Shown here: in pieces, positions 49,549-61,501 of the stretch
Layout of the letters: every line of letters begins with the position of its first letter
Numbering within the stretch: position 1 is the stretch's first letter
Assembly (NCBI GenBank): GCA_005281725.1
Contig: SSBO01000013.1
Coordinates: 1,707,142-1,771,141 of the forward strand
DNA length: 64,000 nucleotides
Direction of reading: 5' to 3'
Origin: Wuchereria bancrofti
Lineage: Eukaryota; Nematoda; Chromadorea; Rhabditida; Onchocercidae
The notes under the pieces: model-generated
What the model was told of the DNA's origin: nothing
Databases searched by the model: none
Seen by the model: only the letters and a program-made list of their open reading frames with translations
Made by a program: the position numbers and the translations under genes

Positions 49549-49672
49549 GAGAAGTTGTTGTTAACTTTACTTCAAAAATTAGAGATTATTAGCTTTACTT
49601 TAAAAATGTGAGATTGCTAGGTTTGCTTTAAAAATGTGAAATTGCTAACTTCACTCTAAAAATAAGATTACC
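49549..49672. repeat. tandem repeat, unit about 37-40 bases
   Basis: Four units resemble GAGATTGCTA(A/G)(C/G)TTTACTTTAAAAATGT. They are diverged, but the order is constant. Confidence 0.7.
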
Positions 49673-50196
49673 AGTTTTTTTTGATTAATCAGAGTGTATT
49701 ACATTTGAAATTTGAAAGTTATATTATCATTCATGAAATCTTCTCAGCGCTTCATCTTACTAATATTTTTTTCGTCAAATGATAATTTAAGCTATTGGGA
49801 TGAGATATTTAGTGAAGCTTACTTTCTATCTATAAAAATGAACCTAGGGGGGATTATTTTTTAGTCTATAAAATGGTTCATACAATGAAATTCTAATGAC
49901 AGTGAAAATTTCAGCACGAATTTAATTATACAGTAATGTCGAAAACAAAAAAAGCTATTCGTAATATATGCAGAATGATGGTAGTACGGATTACACGTAA
50001 TATGTGACTTTTTTTTCGATAATAGTTTTTTTGTTTCAATTTTAGATTGACAGCGCTTAGGTAGTTCTATTTTTTTCCCAAAACTAATCATTTTCAAATT
50101 TCAGAATTCAAAAGTCGAAGTTTAAATTTGAAATACGGGTCAGCAGCGAAGTGATTTCTTGCATTTTTACTCATAAATTGTTTAAAAATTCGTAAT

Positions 50197-53100
50197 ATGC
50201 GCCTACGAATACCCAATGGTTATATTGCATTCCGAAGGAGAACAGTAATTGTAGGTTTTGGAATAGGCATTGGTGTTGCAGTAATCGGTTATTTCTATAT
50301 AAAAAGGTAATCGTTTCGGTCTCAGATGAAGTTATTTGTTTGTTATATCTATGGATGAAAACTAGAAATTACTCCTTTTAATAGTGATACTTGAGTGTTA
50401 CATTTAACTTATTCGAACTTGCATCGTAAATGCTTAGATTAGTTATATATTATTAAAAATTACTTTGAACAATGTGATTTCAGATTTTGGAGAAGTACTC
50501 GTAGGAGTGAACCTGATGAATGTAACGATGCTACAGAAAATCAGCCAAATGGTCTTGTTGTACCTCGATGTGAGGATTTCACTTATTTTGTGCTTCCTTT
50601 TTAAGCTAAAAGTCTGAATAGTGATATTCCTGAGAATGATATCAACCTGGATTATTAAGCTAAGAGATTTTAATAACTAAATAGTTTGTAGTACGAAGTG
50701 GTAGGACTAGAGCTGCACTATCAATTGGATCGTCACAACGAAACTCATCGAGACCAGGAAATATACCGCCTGCTGAATCGGATCTGATTTCCAGTATGGG
50801 AATTTATATTACTTCATTTCCTTTTTTTTTTTTTTGCTTCAGTTTTCTTGCATTTCTTTATGTGACACCAAACAGGTGATTCATCTCGTTATAGTTTGAA
50901 AAACCGGATTTTAGGTTTACAATCGGTGCAGGAAATATTACAGCGGGTAGAACGAGCAGTTTCTTCATTGGATATGGTGAAAAGTCGTTCAGAAAAGGAT
51001 TGTAAACGAGCTGATTTACTTTCTTCTATATTAGACAGGTTTTTTCATAAAATAATCATTAAAGCTTATTGTAAATATCATCTGCTGAGCTAAATTGTAC
51101 TCCTTGAACTGAGCAAAAATTATTTCTGAAGTAAGAAGTGTGCTTTTTTTTCTGTTTAACTGTTATCTTATTGACTATGAAAATAAAAAAAAAAAAAGAA
51201 TTTCTATATTCAGGAGCTTACATCAAAGTAATTTATATTTTTCTATGTTCAGTACCTTATTTTGATAGCTTTCATCAGTGTAACGTTTACAGTAAAATAA
51301 AATGGAAAAGAAAATGAAAAGGTAAAACTGTTGTCTTATCCTGATTTTTGAAATCTGAGGTGCATCTACGAGTTTCTGTTCATCAGGAACTGTTCTTCAG
51401 GTTGCGAATTTTGGAAACAGACATTATAAGAGTAGTACAGGAAGGTGGTTATGAAAAAGAAGTTCTACCTAGCGATGAACAGTGTAAGTTACGAACGCCT
51501 CTGTTGCATTCCTATTTATGAAATTTTGATTTTTTTCTATTCAAGAACAGATTTAGCAGTCAGAAAACTCTGTAGTCATAAATGTTAATAATGTGAGCAT
51601 AAAAGTTGGTTACAGTATGCTGAATTGAATTTTTCTTATGAATTTGTTTTAAAATAAATTGAATTCAGTTTGGTCAGCAGGAGGATCGCAGCGTGCAGGC
51701 AGTTTATCAGTTCTCTCGGACGATTCATTTTGGTCAACTTATGAAGAATTTGTAAGATTTTGTGAAAATTATTAAGGTAGGTTTTTGTTTGGAATATTTT
51801 TCTATTTTCAGAACTACAAATATTTTCTTATTTTCAGCCTATGAGTATAGATGATGTCGATGTTTTGATGCGTGAACCATTGAACTTGGATAAGAACGTA
51901 TTGCATTTCTATCTGGAAGGTGTAGTAGCTGTAGAAACCGGCGAAGTGAATTGCAGAAAAATAAGGTATATAAGATTTGTGTATAACCTTTTTCTTTTTA
52001 ATTTTTATGTGATATTTGTTAAATAGCCAATTAACATATTTATTTTGTAAATTATACATATGCAGTTAACGTTGAAGTGTTGGAAGTTGTTCATGGTGAT
52101 AACGATCTTAAGTTAATTTTAGAACAGAATTTTGTTGCTGTGAGGACGATGATGATTTTAAAGCTAAAGTTTGGTGCATACGTCAAGCGTTCACTGTAAG
52201 TATTTATCATGATTTTCTTATAAAAATGATGCAGTTCCGTTGTTTGTTTACCTTTAATGTGTTGAATAGGTGTTATTAATCTTTATTATTTTGTTTTGTA
52301 TAAATTATACATACAGAATGTAACACATGATATAAGTAGTGTAATTTGGATATATATTTATTGCAGGAAATTTTATTAGATGAACATAATCGTGTATGGT
52401 TATCGCAAGCAGGACGTCAATTAATTGCAGATTTACTGCGACATGCCAGCAAGGATCCTACTTCGTTTTACTTAGCTTATGATGCTATGATGGAATATTT
52501 GAATGAAACCCAGCATCTGGAAATTGTTGATAAAGAATTGAAACAGAGAGGAGTAAGTTATCATTTTTATTATATTTGAAGATTCATGTCTGCTACTGTT
52601 TTAATGATGTCTATATCAGTTAATAATGTTTATATCTATACTCCAATGAAAATAGCATTGCACGCTTAATAATCCTTAATATGCTAATGAAATTATTGAA
52701 TTTCTTTTAGCTTAAGCTAAGAGTTATCTTACTTTAGGTACCGGAATTGGGTTTCTGGGATATCGTTCTGGACTATATTCTGATTGACGCATTTGAAGAC
52801 CTTTCGCGACCACCATCTGCCGTTCTGGCTGTTACAAGAAATATGTTTTTAAATCAGTCAATGAAGGAATCAACATTAGTAACCGTAATTTGGTCTATGT
52901 TGAAAGCTAAACGTGCAAGACTTGCGGTATTATTTTTTTCTCACCTGTTTTGAGTATTATTTAATGCAGCTTACTTCCTTTTTTTATTGCAAAACATTAC
53001 TGCGCATTCCATACATAAAAATTATGTTTGAGGTAGCTGATGGATTTATATCACATTTCTACAATATCTCGGAAGCAGCTTCTCCATACATTACCTTAGG

Positions 53101-53638
53101 TTTCTTGGGGACCGATGAACACTTACGCGAATTATGTCACTACTTCAAAGTTTGTTTTAACGTTTAATTTGCATGATTGTGGATGTAATGGTTTTCGAAA
53201 AGATTAGTCATAATGAAAGTTTTTTCCATCACTTCACTTTATTTTTAAAAATGGAGTTAGAATGTAATTGTATTATGCTGTCGAAGCTTCAGCAAGAACC
53301 AAACTTGTGCTTGTTCGTTACTTTTGAATTAGAGATGATCGTTTTCAGCATTGTAAGTATCAGGGGACATTCATTATAGAAATGGTTTTTTTTTTTATTT
53401 TTAGTTTATCATTTACTAGATAAAATTATACTTGGATTACCTTGCAATTTAGTTTCCTTCAATGCTGTTCTTAATTTTTCAGGAACAAATGTGTTCGTTT
53501 ATTGTTGATATATTTAACGTGAAGAAAGTGAGATATACATCGCTTAAGGATTTGGCTGAGGATATACGACTAATTCTCGAAACACGTCTTGAAATGGTTC
53601 AAACTAGACTAAGCACTGAATTACTTCCCCCATCATGA
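50197..53638 (+). CDS. MIGA: mitoguardin (MIGA/FAM73 family), mitochondrial outer-membrane protein
   Basis: Mitoguardins sit in the outer mitochondrial membrane, promote fusion and bridge to ER and lipid droplets through a lipid-carrying C-terminal domain. Twelve exons: 50197-50306, 50484-50559, 50685-50793, 50876-51038, 51401-51483, 51669-51751, 51838-51965, 52123-52195, 52367-52552, 52738-52926, 53033-53149, 53483-53638, giving about 490 residues. The N terminus has one membrane helix (VIVGFGIGIGVAVIGYFYI) flanked by arginines. The C-terminal domain is well conserved: EVNCRKIRTEFCC, AKVWCIRQAF, DAMMEYL, ELGFWDIVLDYILIDAFEDL, WSMLKAKRARL, DGFISHFYNISE, GFLGTDEHLRELCHYFK and VRYTSLKDLAEDI. 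Exon 2/3 boundaries are uncertain, since a second in-phase pair (50551/50692) also works. AATAAA follows at 53742. Confidence 0.92.
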
Positions 53639-53741
53639 CATTTCTTTAGTTTAAATTGTAATTTATTTTTTGTAATCACATGCTTTGATGTTATTTCAAA
53701 TGTACACTAATGAGATTTTTAATAGTACCAACGTGGATAAT

Positions 53742-53747
53742 AATAAA
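53742..53747 (+). terminator. polyadenylation signal AATAAA of the mitoguardin gene
   Basis: AATAAA 104 bases after the stop codon. The next gene starts 470 bases further on. Confidence 0.5.
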
Positions 53748-54204
53748 TTGGACTATAAGTCTCGAGTTTTACAGCTGAAAGACTATGATACAATAGTAAT
53801 ATTCTTAGAAATACAAGTACTGTCCCTGCATTTAAACTTTCAGAAGTATTTTTTAAATATCTAGGCTTCCACTGAACTTATCATTTGAGCATACGACTTG
53901 ATCTCCTAAATTTAATGTCTAACTCTTTGTTAACGATTCATCTTGTTGTCGTTCTATTTATGCATTATTGATAATTCTTTCATTAAATTACTTTTAACTA
54001 ATTTATTCTAATAATAATAGTAGAACCAGTTATTATCAGAAAATATTTGTTACAGATGCGGTTTACAATGTTTTGCTTAATTTTAATCCCATCGTGCTCT
54101 CTGTAATTGTTTGGATATTTCAGAAAACATGATCTGAATTAATTTTCAGTTTGCAAATGGTTTTTAACTTCTTTATGGGAATAACTTAAGCGTTATATAT
54201 TTCA

Positions 54205-54213
54205 TTTTTTTAG
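54205..54213 (+). promoter_or_regulatory. putative spliced-leader trans-splice acceptor of SURF6
   Basis: TTTTTTAG ends five bases before the SURF6 ATG. Confidence 0.5.
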
Positions 54214-54218
54214 CAGCA

Positions 54219-56575
54219 ATGCTTTTGAAAGAGGACAGGGAAAAATTATTGGAGAAATGTATAGAAATAGATAAAATAATCAAAGAAAATATTAATTTGA
54301 TACCGATCGGAAATTGGCATTTCGATGATGAGACGACTGAGGAGCTTCGTAAGCAGAAGCATCGAATTGTTGATGAACAATTAACAGACGGTTAGTTTTA
54401 GTATTTAAATACATTTTTTTTTTTTTTTCTAAATACATTTGCTATATTTGCCTATCTAAGCTTTGTTGGATTTTACCAGTTTATCAAGTGGTAACGGTAA
54501 GTTAAAGATATATCCCTGTAAAAAAGAATAAAAGATTATTTCTATTATTGGGAAATATTTTCAGAACAGAAACAGAACTTTAGTAAAGCTTCGAAGCAAC
54601 GACTAGCTCGTGAAATAGGTGTTAATTGTCGGACGATCACCGATGTTCTAGATTGGATGGCAAAAAATCGTGGTAATACAAAACCTGTTAAGGTAAGATT
54701 TTTGCATTCTATATTGAGATAAACATTCACTCATTTCTTATAGTATAGGTTCCTAAAAAACTTAGAAATTCTGGTTTTTTAATTTGAAAAAATTGTTTTT
54801 TTTAAGCCCGTAGCAATTCCCAAAGTGATGAAGGACCGGAAAAAGAATAAAGATATGAAACCAGTGACAAGTAATTCAGTCGATTCTCAACCTTTGGATA
54901 CTAACAGTTCAGCTAAACCTCTTGTTCGAGAATTAAATGGAAGGTTTTTTTTTTTTTTTTTTTTTTTAAGTTGAAATGGAGTATTTGTACTTTATTGTTT
55001 TCTTTGGATTTTGGATTGAATCTGGTCGAAGTGTGTATTGTTTATTTGAACAGTGAAGTATTTTTTCTGGTTTTGTTACAGCTTTAAGTGTGTGGAATAA
55101 AGTTTCAAATTTCTTCATGAGAGAAATTGAAGTGCCATATTAACTTAGCTATTTTTAGTCTAGTAAATGGAACAACAAGTGCTAGTAATGAGCGAAAAAG
55201 GATACATGATAGCAATATGAGTAATACGGAAAATAACTCCTCTTTGGGGACTATTTCCACTGTAGCACCATCTGATGCTTTGGAAGGTCGCAAGTTAGCT
55301 CTTAAAAAACTACAGGAAAAACTGGAACAATTTAAAGGTAAATTTCAATACTTTAAGAATTTGCAATAGGAATGTACTTTTTAAGAGAATTGTTCTTACC
55401 AATAAATTTTTTCTTTCCGTAAATTATGTGTTATCATAATGAAGACTATGACTTGCTAACTACATGATTAATGTATTTTTAGCAAGAAGGCGTGGTAAGA
55501 TGTCAGCATATCAGTATGAAGAAAAACGAAAATTGAAACGGCGTATGAGTAAATTGAAGATGAAGGAAAAAAAGACAGTTGCTAAACAGCAGATAAAAAA
55601 TTCCAAGTATATTTTATAGATTTTTTTTTCTCAGGTGTCTTACAATAATTTGCTGAAACTTTTAGAATTCGTTGGAACCTGACTCTTTCCTTTTTTTTTC
55701 TCGTCCATTTTATTATCTTTTCTTTGGAATTTATTAATATTTTTAAGCTCTCTTGTGATTTTCTTATGATATTTTAAAAAACTTGTTAAAAAAAAAGTAC
55801 TGCCTTCTCATTTATCTTTTATACTACAGGAAATTTTAGGCTACCATCAGATGAAGCAGCAGTGCCCATCAAACGTCCGAAATTGGGAACAGAATCGAAA
55901 GTGGGAGAAATGGAAAAGAAAGATGATAAATTAATTTTCTCAAAATTTGATTTCATTGTAAGGGATGAAAAGCAGGTAGCGCATAATCTAATTTATAGTA
56001 TGATCTACTTTCCAGATCATTCTTATTCACATTAAAGCACCGATAGTTTCAGAGAAAAGCAAAAAAGGATAAACGAGACAAGTTCACCGGTAAAGATTAT
56101 AAACGATTGCTTGTTAAAGCTGAAAAAAGAGAGGAAAGATTGGAAAAAGTACGATCAAAGAATCCTGAAAAGGCTTTGAAAATTGAAAAAAATATTCAAT
56201 GGAAGAAAGCATTAAGTCGTGCTGAAGGACAGAAAGTTAAGGTAGAGTTCAAGTAGAAATTCACTTTATTGAAATTCTAAGAAATTTACTTTATTGAAAT
56301 TCTGTTTTGTTCTGGAAATGAAAAGTTGGTTGAACTATTTCAAAAACAAAACTGTATTTTTTTTGCAGGATAATGCAGAGCTTTTGAAAAAAAGTTTAAA
56401 AAGAAAGGAGAAAATAAAGGAATCAAGAAGAAGGAAATGGGCAAATCGTGTCGAGCATACCTTGCAAATGCAAGCTCGAAAGCAAGAAAAACGGTCAGCA
56501 AATATCCAAGCTCGTAAAGATATTGTCAAAAAAAGAAAAATGCAAAAAGCTCGAAAGAAGGGAAGAATATTGTGA
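54219..56575 (+). CDS. SURF6: SURF6/Rrp14 nucleolar ribosome-biogenesis protein
   Basis: SURF6/Rrp14 acts in the nucleolus in pre-rRNA processing and large-subunit assembly. Eight exons (54219-54390, 54565-54692, 54807-54943, 55159-55337, 55483-55606, 55840-55975, 56053-56241, 56369-56575) join in phase to 423 residues; human SURF6 has 361. The extremely basic C-terminal half shows the SURF6 domain signature: FTGKDYKRLLVKAEKREERL, then NIQWKKALSRAEGQKVKDN, LLKKSLKRKEKIKESRRRKW, and NIQARKDIVKKRK...KKGRIL at the end. An earlier basic segment (ARRRGKMSAYQYEEKRKLKRR) also fits. The start is five bases behind a TTTTTTAG acceptor and the gene follows mitoguardin by 580 bases on the same strand, so co-transcription is possible. 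Confidence 0.9.
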
Positions 56576-57345
56576 TAGCTATTTTATTCGTCTTTGTTTC
56601 TTGTCATTTTTATCTTTTTTTTTTTTTATTTTTTTGTTTGGGAAATCAGAATTTCTTTGTTATTTTCCCCAAGACTGTTTGAAAATTTATTACTCTTATT
56701 CGGTATTGCTTTAATTGCTAGTAGCATGCGATAAAAATATATCTCTGAGTGATTATTAAGTCTTCCTTTTTTATCCCTGAATTAAATTTTTTGATGAAAT
56801 TTCCGCGATTTCTAGCTTTACTAGTTGTATGAAAAGGATTTTGCTGTAGCCAGGATCTTCTAAACAAACGAAAATTATAAAGTTATAATGATTGTCATGC
56901 AAACGAGTGATTTTTTGAAAAAAATTGTTTGTGAATGACATAATGACAAATTTCTTGTTGTAAAATTGTTGAACTATGATAGATTGTTATTTAAAAAGCT
57001 TACTTTTCCTACATTTTTTACTTTGATAATTTTTCTTTCACTGTTGGCTTTATGACGAGAATAAATACAGTCGCATTTCTTTTTTTATTGCATTGTCTTT
57101 TATTATTGAATTTGAAGAAGGCGCTTCTGATTTTCGTGGTACATTTTGAGCTATAAATATAAGAAAAAGAAAATGAAATCAAATGAGGGTGTTGAAATTA
57201 GAATTAAAAAAAAGAAATGAACATAAGTTATTTTTCTTGTGTACATTGTATCCGAGATCTTAAATAATTGGAGAATTTTGGTAAAGTAATCATGTTTTCA
57301 TTTTTTAATTGGCAGGAAATTTTAAAAAACATTTCTATGAAGTAC
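56576..57345. other. intergenic, no gene seen
   Basis: 3' flank of SURF6 and 5' flank of the next plus-strand gene. No codable exon, T-rich runs. TACTTACAG just before the next ATG looks like an acceptor. Confidence 0.45.
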
Positions 57346-57356
57346 TTACAGTAGTA

Positions 57357-59047
57357 ATGAAATCGGCATTTGCGTATTTATTACTAATACTAACGATAAA
57401 CAAAGTGGCATGTTACGATACATTTATACCGGACTTCAATAAACTTAAGGATGATATTCTGCAAGCTAAAAGAGTAAATTTGCGCCGTTTTAAACGAGTA
57501 AGTTCCAAATGGTAATTAATTTTGGAATTGAAATTACTAACATAGAAATAATTGTGAAACAATTGCATTCTATTCGAAATTTAAAAGTGCATTTGGTGAT
57601 TACTTACCTTTGCATTTCTAATATATACTATCGTGCATAATTGGTAAATAGTTTGTTAGCAATTTGAAAATAAAAAGAAAGCTTAATTAAAAAAGTTTGA
57701 TTTAAATTTAAAGTAGTAGAAATAATTGGTCTATGATTCGAATTCAAATGGTAGTAAAAACAAGTCGTCTATAATTTCATTTTTTTTTTTTTTTTTTAAA
57801 TTTGAGAGGCAATTTTTGTTGAAAGAATTTTTTTCTCCTTCTTTTTTTAGAAAAGATGTATTCGTTTTTTTATCTTTAAATTTAAATTTTGGATTGGCAT
57901 TTCTGCTTAACAAATGATTAATGCATTTCCATTTATGTGCATTCGTATTTTTGATCAATATTGATCAATTGTAATTTATTTTTCAGAAGTTCAGTAGTAT
58001 TAAAAGTGCATTAAATTAATGATAATTATTTAAGAATTTATCATCTTTTTTATTGATTACAGAAGTATGATAAGTGATAAAAGCACTTTAATTAACAGTT
58101 ATATATATTCATTTTACAGGCATCAAATGATTATCGTGGATACAGTGAATCACATTTTTATGGAATACAAACAAAATTAAACAATCAATTTGCAGAATTT
58201 ATAATGCAAGCAGTAACATTTGCAGCAAATGTGCAGCGTAATCGCGCATTTTATTATGATACAGCAAAAATATGCAAATTTCTGCGTCATCGTATCATGT
58301 AAGCTAAGCGATACAATTAGATGTAATTTAATGTAATTTTTTTAAAGTTAAGAATTTTAAAATTGTAATCATACTGATTGCTATTTTCGGGTTTTTTTTT
58401 GAACAATGCAAAGATATTATGAATATTTTAAAATTTATCGAATAAAATAATTCTAAAAAATTTCAAGTGATAATTGTATGTAAATTTTTACTTCTCATTT
58501 TTTTCATATATTACAGTGGTTTGCATTTTTTTATTTATACAATAGCAGTTGTGATACCATCAATTTTTGGTATCATTATGGCAACATTTGTTTGGCGATC
58601 ACTTGTACGACAAATTGATGGCATTGTTATGGTATATTGGATAATTTTGTTAGAATTTGATTTTAATTTAAATTAATTTTAACATAAATTTTGTTTAGAT
58701 ATTCAAAAAAAAAGTTTCCATTGTATTCGATAATTTTTTTTTCTTAAATTAGCTATGAATTCTTTCAAATGTTATTTATTTGTTTCTTCTTTTAATTTTT
58801 TAAGATAAAATTATTTTTTCATAATATTATGAGCATACCTGAAAATTTTATAAATTCAATTAAAAATCAAAAAAAATTTTTTTTTAAGGCACCTCCAGAT
58901 GGAGTAGATTTACCGCCGTTATCAAATAAACCACCAGGATTTTATGTTCCATTACATCGACGTCCAATAATTTATTTACAACTTGCAAAAGAGAAATGCT
59001 TTGGCAAAAAGGGAGCATATGTAAATCTTTATGATAATTCTTATTAG
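57357..59047 (+). CDS. unrecognised membrane protein with signal peptide and one membrane helix
   Basis: Exons 57357-57497, 58120-58298, 58517-58631 and 58889-59047 join in phase to 197 residues. The N terminus is a signal peptide (MKSAFAYLLLILTINKVACY). A basic, charged stretch follows, then an ectodomain rich in aromatic and polar residues (YRGYSESHFYGIQTKLNNQF). A single membrane helix (FFIYTIAVVIPSIFGIIMATFVW) lies near residue 120. The cytosolic tail is proline-rich (PPDGVDLPPLSNKPPGFYVP) and ends KGAYVNLYDNSY. Two tyrosines in the last eight residues could be phosphorylated; that is inference. I do not recognise the family and it may be nematode-restricted. The ATG is five bases after an ACTTACAG acceptor, and AATAAA lies at 59115. 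Confidence 0.75.
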
Positions 59048-59114
59048 AATTTAAAATTTCTAGCATGATTTTGAAATATAAAATAGATAACTTACGATTA
59101 GCAATAGAAAAAAA

Positions 59115-59120
59115 AATAAA
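59115..59120 (+). terminator. polyadenylation signal AATAAA
   Basis: AATAAA 68 bases after the TAG of the unrecognised membrane-protein gene. Confidence 0.5.
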
Positions 59121-61501
59121 TAGATAATAAAAAAAATTCGTTTTAGGTAGGACAGGTTGCTTTTTTTATTTCTTTTACATTCAAACTACAAATGATGTAT
59201 TTTTTTCTGACGTAAAAATGAAAAATACAAAAATTTCAAGTCTAATTAACAAAAGTAATATTTCCTTCAAAATACAATTTTAACATCCGATAAGCGAAGC
59301 GTACTACTTTTGCATTAATTTAATTTTAATTTTTAGCAAGAAAATATCCTACGTCGACGAAAACGAATAATTCAGTAAAGAAAATATTAATCACATTTTT
59401 CAGATTTAACAATTAAAATGTAATAAAAAACAGAAAATTAAACTAACTTTGTTTTGCTTAATTAGCAAAATAAACTACTAAATTTCAATTTTTCAAAAGT
59501 ATAAATTTGCATAGAAATCTGTTAGCATCTGCAAGAAAAGAAATTTTTTTTTTTTGCGTCATTTAAGTTCATTAAAAAAGCAATGTAAAATACATGCAAA
59601 TATTTTTTTATTGATGTATCTAAAATTTCATATAAAAAATTTGACTATATTAATTATTAAAGCATTAAAAATTTGTTTTACATGAGAGAAAATATATTAA
59701 CAAAATGCATCTTCGTGATATCGAAATAAATTATTTGGAAATTTAAAATGAGGAAAGACAAAATTAAAAGTGAAATAATTGGATAGAAATTAGTTTGAAA
59801 TTTATTCAACACAAGAAATTTGTCGAGTAAAGTTTTATCAATTTTAAAGTTTAACAATTTGCAGCTTTTTTGAGCACTCATTTTATACCATTAATTTTCA
59901 CGTAAATGTTTCAATCGTTTTTGTAATTTGCCTAAAATTAAAAAAAAAGACAATAAAATTAACACGAGATTAAAAAAAAATTTTTGTTAAAGAAGATATT
60001 ATTTGAAATGCAAAAAAAGGCTGTAGTAATGCATAATTAAAAAATTTTGCTTTGAATAATTAACCAAAAATAATTTTTAACATTAAAAAGTTATAAAAAA
60101 AAAATTCAAAATGGAAAATATTCAAATGTAGAAGGTAAAACAAATGTTGAAAAAACCAGAGTAATTTTATAGTATGGTTTTTTTTATAACTTTTTTTTTT
60201 TATAATAATTTTGTATTAAGTTCATAGAATAGAAATTCTGAGACTAAAGACTTAATAAAAATTTATTTTTTAGATAAATGGTCAAATTCACTTATCCAAT
60301 ACTTATCTTCCAACTGCATAAATTAAAGATTGTCTTAAAAAAATTTTTTAAATTTTATCCCTTATTTTTCAACTGTATCAACTAAAAGATTATAAACTAT
60401 ATGTTTAATGAACTTTCTTTGTTTTATAATCCAAATTTACTGCAATATTGAAATACCGCAGTGATCTTTCAATCTGACAAACACTCTCATAAGTAAATGA
60501 ATACTATAAATTAACTTTTACTATTTAAAGAGTTATGGTAATAGCTTTTTACTTACTTGTAATCATTAACTTTGTTATAAGCCAACACTCTAACATATGA
60601 AAATTATATTTATTGATTATCGAAAGTATGAGTCTTTAGAGACTGCAATTATCAATTTAGTTTAATTCAATACACTCTGTATGCATCCGATCAATTTCTA
60701 TTTAATACGATGATCTGCAACAAACGAAATTTTTTAAATTTTACATTTAATTACCTTTTAATTTTATCATTTGATATTATCATCGTATAATTTCACTTAA
60801 CGATTTAGTTCGAACTATTCATTTATGTCAACCAATCAACAAATAAGGACACTTCATTATTAAAAATTAAGATTTTCTAAATAATTAATGATATTAAAAC
60901 AATGTTCCAAATGGCTGATGATATTAAAACAGCTATTTCATATTTTCAGCAAATTAATTTCTTACTTCAAAAAAAATTTTTTTCTTTTAAATTACTCATA
61001 TGATATGAATCAGTCAAAGAAAAACGAAAATTTTAAATTACTAATTAAAAATAACATCAAACTGTCACAATTATATTTCAATTTAATTCGTAGAATTGAT
61101 TTCTAGCAATGATTTCTTTTTTATTATTAACGTTTTATCTATTATCATAAAAATAAAAATACAAAAAGATAATCATCGATATATTAAAACATACATTACA
61201 CATAATAAAGTGAGGAATGAAGCTCTTCACTTAAAAAAAATGCTAATTTTAATCAACAATTAATATATCTAATAATCTCTTTTATAGGAAAAAAATTAAA
61301 CTTAAAAATTTTAAAGAATTTGAGCAATGAATTAACCCTAATAATTGATGATTCATACATTAATGCTTGTTTTACTCAAAACAATAAGTAAATGACAGTT
61401 ACAATGGAATTGAAATAAATTTTTGTTGAAAATAAGAATGGACTAATAGCTTAGTTAATAATTAATTTAGAAAGTTTCTTTTATAGGTAAACCATAGCTA
61501 A
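59121..61501. other. intergenic between convergent genes, no gene seen
   Basis: AT-rich. The one notable element is the segmental duplicate at 60284-60594. Open frames at 59678-59881 and 60888-61106 are AT-driven and lack splice sites or homology. Confidence 0.5.
60284..60594. repeat. segmental duplicate, copy B (with 35297-35531), containing a dead exon copy
   Basis: The core 60355-60594 matches the first-exon/first-intron region of the pseudokinase gene. On the minus strand the exon-like end LAYNKVNDYK plus its GTAAGT donor is preserved, but the frame upstream runs into a TAA and has no ATG. Part of the left edge (AAATTCA...CCAATACTTAT, 60288-60330) repeats the same unit again. Confidence 0.85.

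Larger units (their letters stand above)
48410..50103. other. intergenic with GA-rich run, no gene seen
   Basis: Holds a GA-rich low-complexity run at about 48708-48762 and a tandem repeat near 49549-49672. Open frames across these are compositional. An acceptor-like TTTCAG near 50098-50103 may be the trans-splice site of the next gene. Confidence 0.5.
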
